Of a DNA stretch of 17,324 nucleotides, positions 1-6,489 are shown piece after piece. The notes below the pieces were generated by a model. The model did not search any database and had not been told where the DNA came from. It saw only the letters and a program-made list of their open reading frames with translations. Every line of letters starts with the position of its first letter. Positions within the stretch are counted from its first letter, which is position 1. The position numbers were made by a program, and so were the translations under genes. Source of the stretch: Nitrospirota bacterium (GTDB taxonomy: Bacteria; Nitrospirota; Thermodesulfovibrionia; Thermodesulfovibrionales; JdFR-88); the NCBI GenBank assembly GCA_021819985.1, contig JAKAEG010000019.1, positions 1-17,324 of the forward strand, written 5' to 3'.

Positions 1-1
1 G

Positions 2-925
2 CCGTCAATGACGTTCACGGCCACTTCCGAGGTGATCGCGTACTTCAACGCCAAACCCGTTTTCGTGGATATCGAGACCGGCACCGGAAACATGGACGCA
101 AGCAAGATAGAAAGCCGCATTACCGGCAGGACTCGTGCGATAATCCCGGTGCATTATGCGGGCCAGCCCTGCGATATGGAGGAAATTCTCGCTATAGCAA
201 AAAAACGCGGCATATATGTTATTGAAGATGCCGCCCATTCGCTGCCGGCTTATTACAGGCACAGGAAAATAGGGTCCATAGGAGACATTACCTGCTTCAG
301 TTTTTACGCGACAAAAACCCTGTGCACCGGAGAAGGCGGAATGGCCGTGACCAATAACGAACAGTGGGCGGACACCATGAGAGTGCTAAGACTGCACGGC
401 ATTTCGAGTGACGCATGGAAGAGATATTCAAAAAACGGCAAATGGAATTACGAGGTGGTAGACGCCGGGTTCAAATACAACATGACGGACATACAGGCCG
501 CGATGGGGCTGGCGCAACTTGGAAAACTGGAATGGATGTGGGAGGCCAGGCAGGATATAGCTAAAAAATACAACGAGGCGTTCAGCCGGATGGAAGAAGT
601 CATCCCCCCCGAGGTCAAGCCGGACAGGCAGAGCGCGTGGCATCTCTATCCTCTCAAGCTGAAGCTGGAGGCGCTCAATATCGGGCGTGACCAGTTCATC
701 GATGAGTTGTCCAGCAGGGGGATAGGAGCATCCGTCCATTTCATCCCTCTTTACAGGCATCCTTTTTACAAAAACAGATACGGCTGCATGATGCATGAGT
801 ACCCGGCTTCGGAGTGGGTCTTCGGGCGCGTGCTGTCGCTTCCGATCTTTCCCGGCATGATGGAGGAGGATGTCTCCGGGGTTATTGAGGTCGTGGAACA
901 TCTTGCAAGGAAATTCAAAAGGTGA
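2..925 (+). CDS. DegT/DnrJ/EryC1/StrS-family sugar aminotransferase, 5'-truncated
   Basis: PLP-dependent aminotransferase that acts on nucleotide-linked keto sugars in the cytoplasm. The reading frame is open from base 2 with no start, so the first roughly 50-60 residues are outside the window. The first visible residues (PSMTFTATSEV) match the family's early conserved block. Further on come the cofactor-binding EDAAHS segment and FSFYATKTLCTGEGG, whose Lys codon at 314-316 is the expected Schiff-base lysine. The C-terminal SLPIFPGM region is intact. The gene ends 7 bases before the next start, a dehydratase fused to a phosphoglycosyl transferase. This order suggests 4-amination of a UDP-4-keto-6-deoxy-HexNAc, as PglE or WbpE do. 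The family is certain; the substrate is inferred from the neighbour. Other keto-sugar aminotransferases of the family remain possible. Confidence 0.93.
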   Translation, partial: PSMTFTATSEVIAYFNAKPVFVDIETGTGNMDASKIESRITGRTRAIIPVHYAGQPCDMEEILAIAKKRGIYVIEDAAHSLPAYYRHRKIGSIGDITCFSFYATKTLCTGEGGMAVTNNEQWADTMRVLRLHGISSDAWKRYSKNGKWNYEVVDAGFKYNMTDIQAAMGLAQLGKLEWMWEARQDIAKKYNEAFSRMEEVIPPEVKPDRQSAWHLYPLKLKLEALNIGRDQFIDELSSRGIGASVHFIPLYRHPFYKNRYGCMMHEYPASEWVFGRVLSLPIFPGMMEEDVSGVIEVVEHLARKFKR

Positions 926-932
926 CCCCGAT

Positions 933-3671
933 ATGAAACGGATGCTGGATATAGCCGTCTCCGCGGCAGGCCTCACCCTGTTTGCTCCCTTTCTGCTGAT
1001 ATTTGCAGCCCTGATAAAGATCACATCGCGCGGTCCGGCATTATTCAGGCAAGAGCGGATCGGGCGCGATTTCAAACCTTTCATTATTTATAAATTACGC
1101 ACTATGAGGGGCGGAGCGGAAAACGGGGGCTTGGGCGTTACATTTGGCGGTGACAAGAGGATAACAGGAATCGGAAAGTTTTTAAGAAAATACAAACTGG
1201 ATGAATTGCCGCAGCTTTTCAATGTGCTTAAAGGGGAAATGAGCCTGGTCGGTCCTAGGCCGGAACTCAGAAAATATGTGGACATGTTCAAGGAGGATTT
1301 TTGCACGCTTTTGTCCGTTAAGCCCGGGATCACAGATCCGGCGTCAGTGAGGTACATTGAGGAGGAATCAATACCTCTCACCGGTGACAGCGAAGACGTC
1401 TACATAAACTGGATATTGCCTGAGAAGATCAGGCTCTCAAAAGCTTACATAGGGGAAAAAAGCGTTATGAGGGACATGGATATAATATTAAAAACGGTTT
1501 TTAAAAGCTGGGGAAGAGTGGACTTGAAGACTGCGGAGCCTGGACCATCACTGCGTCCGCCAATTGGGAAGAAGCCCGGTGAGGACCATGGCGCCCTTTA
1601 CGGACATTTGCGAAACCTCATTATCAGGCACAGACAGTTGGCGTTCGCAATGATACTGCTGCTGGAGGCCGCGCTCGCTAACTATCTGGCATTTGTCCTC
1701 AGGTTCGAGGCTGTCCTTCAGCCGGTCAACCTGAATCGTTTTTTGATCTATCTGCCTCTATTGCTGGCGATCAGACTTTTTTTCCATCTGTATGCGGGCC
1801 TGTACAAAAACCTGTTGCGCTACGCTGATATCAGGGATCTCATGGACATTATCTGGACCTCCGGGGCGGGTGAAGTTATCTTTTCCGCCGCGATCATGTT
1901 CCTGTTCAGAGACGCGGGTTATCCCCGCATTATCTATATATTTGATTTTCTCCTGTTCGTCTCGATATCGGGGGGCACAAGGCTCCTGATAAAAATATTC
2001 AACGAGTACATGAAAGCACAGCCCTCCTTTAAAAAGGTGCTTATCGTAGGCGCGGGGGATTCAGGCGAGTTGATCGTCAGGGGCATGAAAAACAGCCGGA
2101 GCCAGAGGCACTATTATGACCCGGTGGGTTTTATAGACGACAACAGGCACATGAAAGGCCTCTCCATTCACGGCGTACCCATACTCGGCCCCAAAGAGGT
2201 GATCCCGCAGATGATAAAGAAGCACCGGCCGGAGGAAGTCCTCGTCTCCATGCCCTGCGATGCACATGATCTGACCTCGATTTATGAAATGTGCAAACCC
2301 CATAATGTCCCGGTCAAGAAGCTGCCGGTATTCAATGAGATACTGAACGGAGACGTCTCCATTGCCCCCAAGATAGGGCATATCCTTCTCAATTCCGGCC
2401 TGATCACGGAAAATCAACTGCTCGATGCGTTTTCATTCCAGAAATCGGAAGGCGGCAGGCTGGGTGAAAAGCTGATAAAAATGGGCATGATCACGGAAGA
2501 GAACCTTGTGGCGGCCCTTCAAAAACAGTACAGCTCTTCGCGGATAAAGCCTCTTTCGCTTGAGGACCTGCTCCAGAGAGAACCCGTCCGCACGGACATC
2601 AAGTCTGTAAGGGAGTTCATAGAAGGAAAAACTGTTTTTGTGACGGGCGCCGGAGGCTCAATTGGCTCCGAACTGTGCAGGCAGATCATGAAATACGCCC
2701 CGCGCACCCTTGTCCTTTTTGACAGATATGAAAACAGCCTCTTTTTTATCGACCGGGAGCTGAGGGCCGACAATGGAAAGGGACCCCATGGAAAAGAGCA
2801 GCTTGCCACTATAGTGGGCGACATACAGGATATAAAATACCTTGAATATCTTTTTTCAAAGTTCAGACCCGAAATTATTTTCCATGCCGCCGCTTACAAA
2901 CATGTCCCGTTAATGGAATTCAATCCTGTGGAGGCGGTGAAAAATAACGTATTTGGAACAAGAAATCTGCTCCATGTATCCGACGGTTATAATGCCCAGA
3001 GTTTTGTGACCATATCGACTGACAAGGCGGTGAACCCTACAAGCGTAATGGGGGCCACAAAACGTCTGGCGGAATTCCTTACCATAGGCATGAGTCAGGT
3101 TTCTTCCACAAGGTTCAGCGCCGTAAGATTCGGCAACGTCCTGGGGACCAATGGCAGCGTCGTGCCCATTTTCGAGGACCAGCTCAAACGGGGAGGCCCG
3201 CTCACGGTGACGCATCCAGATATAAAGCGATTTTTCATGCTGGTGCCTGAAGCCATGCAGCTTGTGCTTATTGCCGGCTCGGCCGGACGGGGCGGAGAGA
3301 TATTCGTACTTGATATGGGTGAGCCGGTAAAGATACTGGACCTGGCGGAAAATTTCATCAGGCTCTCAGGACTCATCCCGCATAAAGAGATAAAAATAGA
3401 GATCTCAGGACTTCGCCCGGGAGAAAAGCTCTTCGAGGAGCTGTTTGATATAAGTGAAAAAGTCCTCCCGACATTTCATGAAAAGCTGAGAATGGCCGTT
3501 TCGGAGATACCATCAATAATAGAGCTTGAAAGCTGTCTTAACGAGCTTGAAATGGGTGTGCACGGCCTTTCAGAAGGGGATGTCCTGGCCTCAATCAGAA
3601 AGATTGTGCCGAATTTCCAATGCCAGGCGGCGCCCGAAGCGCCGGAAACCGCTGCTCTCCAGGTACAATGA
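933..3671 (+). CDS. Phosphoglycosyl transferase - MshEN - WbpM-type 4,6-dehydratase fusion
   Basis: A 912-residue protein with two enzymes and an inserted sensor-like module. Residues 1-200 are a monotopic PglC/WcaJ-core phosphoglycosyl transferase: hydrophobic N-terminal helix (about 8-30), catalytic Asp90-Glu91 in LDELPQL, and PRP at 108-110. This enzyme type moves a phospho-sugar to undecaprenyl phosphate. Residues 225-350 hold about four membrane segments. Residues 367-470 are the CoA-binding-like Rossmann domain (VLIVGAGDSGEL), and 561-850 the SDR domain with TGAGGSIGSE at 571-580 and the S-M-K catalytic set (Ser695 region, Met706, Lys710) typical of WbpM/FlaA1/CapD UDP-GlcNAc dehydratases. 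Between the Rossmann domains, residues 480-532 are two MshEN-type repeats. The start at 933 is chosen because AAGGTGA precedes it and the transferase domain begins there; an ATG at 870 would add 21 unrelated residues inside the previous gene. Its ATGA end overlaps the regulator start. Confidence 0.93.
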   Translation: MKRMLDIAVSAAGLTLFAPFLLIFAALIKITSRGPALFRQERIGRDFKPFIIYKLRTMRGGAENGGLGVTFGGDKRITGIGKFLRKYKLDELPQLFNVLKGEMSLVGPRPELRKYVDMFKEDFCTLLSVKPGITDPASVRYIEEESIPLTGDSEDVYINWILPEKIRLSKAYIGEKSVMRDMDIILKTVFKSWGRVDLKTAEPGPSLRPPIGKKPGEDHGALYGHLRNLIIRHRQLAFAMILLLEAALANYLAFVLRFEAVLQPVNLNRFLIYLPLLLAIRLFFHLYAGLYKNLLRYADIRDLMDIIWTSGAGEVIFSAAIMFLFRDAGYPRIIYIFDFLLFVSISGGTRLLIKIFNEYMKAQPSFKKVLIVGAGDSGELIVRGMKNSRSQRHYYDPVGFIDDNRHMKGLSIHGVPILGPKEVIPQMIKKHRPEEVLVSMPCDAHDLTSIYEMCKPHNVPVKKLPVFNEILNGDVSIAPKIGHILLNSGLITENQLLDAFSFQKSEGGRLGEKLIKMGMITEENLVAALQKQYSSSRIKPLSLEDLLQREPVRTDIKSVREFIEGKTVFVTGAGGSIGSELCRQIMKYAPRTLVLFDRYENSLFFIDRELRADNGKGPHGKEQLATIVGDIQDIKYLEYLFSKFRPEIIFHAAAYKHVPLMEFNPVEAVKNNVFGTRNLLHVSDGYNAQSFVTISTDKAVNPTSVMGATKRLAEFLTIGMSQVSSTRFSAVRFGNVLGTNGSVVPIFEDQLKRGGPLTVTHPDIKRFFMLVPEAMQLVLIAGSAGRGGEIFVLDMGEPVKILDLAENFIRLSGLIPHKEIKIEISGLRPGEKLFEELFDISEKVLPTFHEKLRMAVSEIPSIIELESCLNELEMGVHGLSEGDVLASIRKIVPNFQCQAAPEAPETAALQVQ
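2370..2528 (+). other. MshEN-like (GspE N-terminal type) domain inside the fusion
   Basis: This segment encodes residues 480-532 of the fusion. It reads as two 24-residue repeats, 480-503 and 509-532, separated by exactly five residues (KSEGG). Each keeps the spacing R/K, L/I, G, then L at 6, G at 10, I at 12, L at 17, L/F at 21 and Q at 24. This is the arrangement described for MshEN c-di-GMP-binding domains. Repeat 2 matches at every position; repeat 1 has Lys480 for Arg and Phe500 for Leu. The flanks (FNEILNGDVSI before, IKPLSLEDLLQREPV after) read as continuous WbpM-type sequence, so the module is an insert in an otherwise standard linker. Ligand binding is inferred from the motif, not shown. 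Confidence 0.82.
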
Positions 3672-5026
3672 AAAGTAATATTATTTCAAAAGGCGACATA
3701 CTCATCGTGGACGATGAGCCGAACACCCTGAAGGTGCTGTCCGCCATATTGTCCGGCGAGGGATACTCCGTCCATAAAAGCCCGGACTGTGACGAAGCAA
3801 TACGGATGTTATCCAGGCTCGATATCGACGCCGTGATCACGGACCTGAAAATGCCGGGGAAAAGCGGCGCCGAGCTTTTCGACCATATCAGGCAAAATCA
3901 TTCCGGCATACCGGTCATATTCATGACGGCTTACGGGACGGTTGAATCCGCGGTCCAGGCCATCATGGACGGCGCGTTTTATTATTTTTTGAAGCCGCCG
4001 GATTTTCTCAAACTGAAAGAGGTGGTCGACAGGGCCGTTGAAAAAAGACAAAAAAATTCGAATGAAAACCGGCCGGCGCCAATAAAACGGTATCATGTCA
4101 CGGACAAATCGGATGCAATGGCCAAAGTGGCGCAGATAATCGAATCCGTCAAGGATGGATCTAGCAGCGTACTTATAACCGGCGAGACCGGCGCCGGCAA
4201 AAAACTGGCCGCAATGGCCCTCCATTACGGCGGGATAAGAAAAGACCATCCTTTCATTGATATCAACTGCTCCGCGATACCCCAGGAGCTGCTGGCCTAC
4301 GAGTTGTTCGGATATGAGAAAGACACCGGCGCTCATTCAAAAAGAACAGGCAAATTCGAAGAGGCCGGATCGGGCACTCTTTTTCTCGATGAGGTCGGCG
4401 GGTTGGGCATGCCCCTTCAAACCAGGTTGCTCCGGGTGCTTCAGGAGATGGAGCAGGAGATGAAGATGGAAAGATCCGGAGGAAATAAAAATATAAAGAC
4501 CGGTTTTAGGCTGATAGTTTCAACAAACCGGGACCTCTCAGCCAAGGTAAAAAAAGGCAGTTTCAGAGAGGACCTCTATTACAGGATAAATGTGGTGCAG
4601 ATAAATATTCCCCCGCTAAGAGAAAGAATGGACGACCTTCCGTTTTTGGCAATGCAGTTTCTCAACGAGTTCAGCCAGAGGGAAGACAGAAAAAAACTCT
4701 TTATTTCGGGAGATGCACTGAACGCACTGAACAGATACTCATGGCCCGGCAATGTAAGACAGCTCAGAAATGTTATCGAAAGGGCTGTAGTCCTGGCCAG
4801 ACATGAAAGTATAACTGCCAACGATCTTCCATCCGAGCTGATTGCCGCACCCGCAAAAAAGAAACACGGTCTCGCGGGTCATCTTAAAACTCTCAAGGAA
4901 CTGGAGGTGCTGGCCATCAGAAAGGCCCTTTCCCAGTTTGAAGGCAATAAATCCAGAGCTGCCAGGGCCTTGGGTATCTCGCGAAAAGCTTTTTATAAAA
5001 AGCTCACCGGCGCCGGCGAAAAATAA
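3668..5026 (+). CDS. NtrC-family response regulator with degenerate GAFTGA loop
   Basis: A 452-residue cytoplasmic response regulator. The receiver domain (about 9-125) has the acidic pair Asp15/Asp16, phospho-acceptor Asp59, Thr87 and Lys109. The AAA+ domain (about 150-380) has Walker A GETGAGKK at 172-179, Walker B LFLDE ending at Glu242, sensor-like STNRD, and the arginine-containing FREDLYYRIN segment. A Fis-type helix-turn-helix lies at about 408-446. The sigma-54 contact loop, normally EKGAFTGA, reads EKDTGA at 217-222, so GAF is replaced by one Asp. The start at 3668 overlaps the previous stop as ATGA; an upstream ATG at 3620 lies inside the fusion gene and adds no domain. It probably regulates polysaccharide genes in response to an unseen sensor kinase, but the defective loop makes classical sigma-54 activation doubtful. 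Some NtrC relatives without GAFTGA act on sigma-70 promoters. Confidence 0.93.
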   Translation: MKSNIISKGDILIVDDEPNTLKVLSAILSGEGYSVHKSPDCDEAIRMLSRLDIDAVITDLKMPGKSGAELFDHIRQNHSGIPVIFMTAYGTVESAVQAIMDGAFYYFLKPPDFLKLKEVVDRAVEKRQKNSNENRPAPIKRYHVTDKSDAMAKVAQIIESVKDGSSSVLITGETGAGKKLAAMALHYGGIRKDHPFIDINCSAIPQELLAYELFGYEKDTGAHSKRTGKFEEAGSGTLFLDEVGGLGMPLQTRLLRVLQEMEQEMKMERSGGNKNIKTGFRLIVSTNRDLSAKVKKGSFREDLYYRINVVQINIPPLRERMDDLPFLAMQFLNEFSQREDRKKLFISGDALNALNRYSWPGNVRQLRNVIERAVVLARHESITANDLPSELIAAPAKKKHGLAGHLKTLKELEVLAIRKALSQFEGNKSRAARALGISRKAFYKKLTGAGEK

Positions 5027-5068
5027 ACAAGAAAAGAATTTTTCAAATCTGCGAATTTGCCGCTCTCC

Positions 5069-5114
5069 GCCTGTAACCCGGATGTTTCCAATGTATACAG
5101 GCAATATTTTTTTT
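5069..5114 (+). terminator. Possible weak intrinsic terminator or attenuator
   Basis: A perfect 7-bp inverted repeat, GCCTGTA at 5069-5075 and TACAGGC at 5096-5102, is followed after AATA by a run of eight T at 5107-5114. It lies 42 bases after the regulator stop and 40 bases before the receiver gene. The 20-base loop is large and the stem short, so termination would be partial at best. The right arm also contains the palindrome TGTATACA (5092-5099), so the site could instead be a DNA-binding operator. Confidence 0.42.
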
Positions 5115-5154
5115 CTTGTAGCAAAAATATACACCAAATCGAGGGAAAGGCACA

Positions 5155-5541
5155 ATGGAAGCTGTCGAAGAAAAAAAGATCCTTATAATCGATGAGGAAA
5201 GGTTTTCCCGGATATGTTCCGCGATTCTTACCAGCGAAGGTTACGACACCTATGTGCCTGCGTGCCCTGACGATTTCATACCGATGCTTAACAGGGGACA
5301 GTACCATCTGGTTATTACAAGTTATCCGTTTGCGGACGGGATAATAAGGCATGCGGCAGGGCTTGAGACCCCGGTTATCATACTTACGGACCAGATAGAC
5401 TGGGAGCTGCTCAGGACCCTTGAGGTCCTGAAAAACTCCTGCTGTCTTTTGAAGCCCCTCGATTACCAGAAATTCAAGGCGCTGGTGAGGCACTTCTGCC
5501 AGACGGACAATGCATTCGATCCAGCGCACAGGATCATATGA
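5155..5541 (+). CDS. Stand-alone degenerate receiver domain (pseudo-receiver)
   Basis: A 128-residue protein that is only a CheY-like receiver fold. It starts at an ATG preceded by a purine-rich GAGGGAAAGG. The beginning (ILIIDEERFSRICSAILTSEGY) closely resembles the receiver of the upstream regulator, suggesting a duplicated or related receiver. The acidic site is Asp13/Glu14, and Thr78 and Lys100 (LLKP) occupy the expected conserved positions. The phospho-acceptor Asp is replaced by Ser56 in VITSYP. Phosphorylation by the usual Asp route is therefore not expected. It has no output domain, so it would act by protein contact, perhaps with the regulator just upstream or with the MshEN-containing fusion. 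That role is inferred only from position. It is separated from the regulator by 128 bases containing a possible terminator. Confidence 0.82.
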   Translation: MEAVEEKKILIIDEERFSRICSAILTSEGYDTYVPACPDDFIPMLNRGQYHLVITSYPFADGIIRHAAGLETPVIILTDQIDWELLRTLEVLKNSCCLLKPLDYQKFKALVRHFCQTDNAFDPAHRII

Positions 5542-5548
5542 TTCCAAT

Positions 5549-5564
5549 GGGCATGCTAATTGCT
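5549..5564 (+). promoter_or_regulatory. Candidate sigma-54 (-24/-12) promoter for the sugar cassette
   Basis: The sequence GGGCATGCTAATTGCT matches the sigma-54 consensus TGGCAC-N5-TTGC-W except at two positions of the -24 box. The invariant GG (5550-5551) and GC (5562-5563) are exactly 10 bases apart. It lies 8 bases after the receiver-gene stop and 155 bases before rfbF, giving a predicted transcription start near 5575 and a leader of about 145 bases. An NtrC-type gene lies just upstream, but its GAFTGA loop is degenerate, so another activator may be required. This call rests on eye matching to the consensus only. Confidence 0.45.
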
Positions 5565-5629
5565 TTTATCTCTTTGTCGCAGTCGTAAAAAATAAAAAAA
5601 TCCAAAGCATATCCTGACGAATATATATT

Positions 5630-5668
5630 GCCTTCCCGGTCCTGACTTCCGAATGTAACCGGGAAGGC
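5630..5668 (+). repeat. 11-bp perfect inverted repeat in the rfbF leader
   Basis: GCCTTCCCGGT at 5630-5640 and ACCGGGAAGGC at 5658-5668 form a perfect 11-bp stem around a 17-base loop. No T-run follows on either strand, so it is not a textbook intrinsic terminator. It falls between the candidate -24/-12 promoter and the rfbF start. It could be a transcript hairpin affecting readthrough or stability, or a palindromic binding site for a dimeric regulator. The rest of the 177-base gap is AT-rich and shows no small gene. Confidence 0.6.
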
Positions 5669-5718
5669 GGAGCATTATCAACTTCTTTAACTTTTAACCT
5701 GAGGGAGACCAAAATTTC

Positions 5719-6489
5719 ATGAAGGCGGTAATTCTTGCAGGAGGGCTTGGCACAAGGATCTCAGAGGAGACCGTCCACCGCCCAAAACCGATGATAGAGA
5801 TAGGCGGAAAGCCCATCCTCTGGCACATTATGAATATCTATGCGGCCGCCGGGGTAAACGAGTTCCTGATCGCGGCCGGATACAAGGCTGAATTCGTAAA
5901 GGAATACTTCCTGAATTTCTACGCATTCAACAACGATATCACCGTTGACCTGTCCTCAGGGAAAACACTTGTGCACGGCGGAAACCAGCCTGCCTGGAAG
6001 ATACACGTTTTCGATACGGGTCTCCATACTGAAACCGGCGGACGTCTGTTGAGGCTCAGAAAATGGCTCGAAAATGAGGACAGCTTCATGTTCACCTATG
6101 GGGACGGCCTTTCGGACGTGGACCTGAATGAACTCCTCAAATTCCACAAGACACATGGCAGGACAGCCACGGTGACAACGGTCCGCTCACCGGCCAGATT
6201 CGGCAGGATAGGTTTCGAGGGAGACGCCGTCAACAATTTTTATGAAAAGCCCGACTCGGGCGATGGCTGGATAAATGGAGGGTATTTCGTGCTGTCTCCC
6301 AGGGTATTCGATTACATAACTGGAGACGATACGGTTTGGGAGCGCTCGCCCATCGAGAAATTGGCGGGAGACGGGCAGCTCATGGGGTACAGGCATTACG
6401 GCTTCTGGTCCTGCATGGACACGCTGAAGGAAAAAAATTACCTGGAAGACCTGTGGCGGTCTCCAAAAGCCCCATGGAAAACATGGTAA
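5719..6489 (+). CDS. rfbF: Glucose-1-phosphate cytidylyltransferase RfbF
   Basis: A 256-residue enzyme, normal length for the family, that joins CTP and alpha-D-glucose 1-phosphate to give CDP-glucose in the cytoplasm. The nucleotide-binding start LAGGLGTR is at residues 6-13, RPKPM with the conserved Lys23 follows, the metal-site YGDG is at 127-130, EKP is at 176-178, and the WINGGYFV and FWSCMDTLKEK segments are both typical of RfbF rather than of RmlA or GalU. GAGGGAG precedes the ATG by about 11 bases. It opens a run of tightly packed genes that extends to the window end and follows the only regulated-looking gap in the window. Its presence implies that the cassette's sugar is CDP-linked. 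The usual partner RfbG is not in the window. Confidence 0.95.
   Translation: MKAVILAGGLGTRISEETVHRPKPMIEIGGKPILWHIMNIYAAAGVNEFLIAAGYKAEFVKEYFLNFYAFNNDITVDLSSGKTLVHGGNQPAWKIHVFDTGLHTETGGRLLRLRKWLENEDSFMFTYGDGLSDVDLNELLKFHKTHGRTATVTTVRSPARFGRIGFEGDAVNNFYEKPDSGDGWINGGYFVLSPRVFDYITGDDTVWERSPIEKLAGDGQLMGYRHYGFWSCMDTLKEKNYLEDLWRSPKAPWKTW

Noticed and set aside
870..932. Longer N-terminus for the fusion protein starting at 870
   Set aside because: The 21 extra residues lie inside the aminotransferase gene and are unlike the family; ATG at 933 has a ribosome site and begins right at the transferase domain.
428..1084. Minus-strand open frame of 218 codons
   Set aside because: It lies across the end of the aminotransferase and the start of the fusion, encodes no recognisable domain, and both plus-strand frames have clear motifs throughout.
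4993..5547. Minus-strand open frame of 184 codons covering the receiver gene and the gap before it
   Set aside because: The plus-strand receiver has a ribosome site and a recognisable fold over the same bases. The minus-strand product has no family features.
5630..5668. Intrinsic terminator after the receiver gene
   Set aside because: The stem is strong, but no T-run follows on either strand, so I list it as an inverted repeat.
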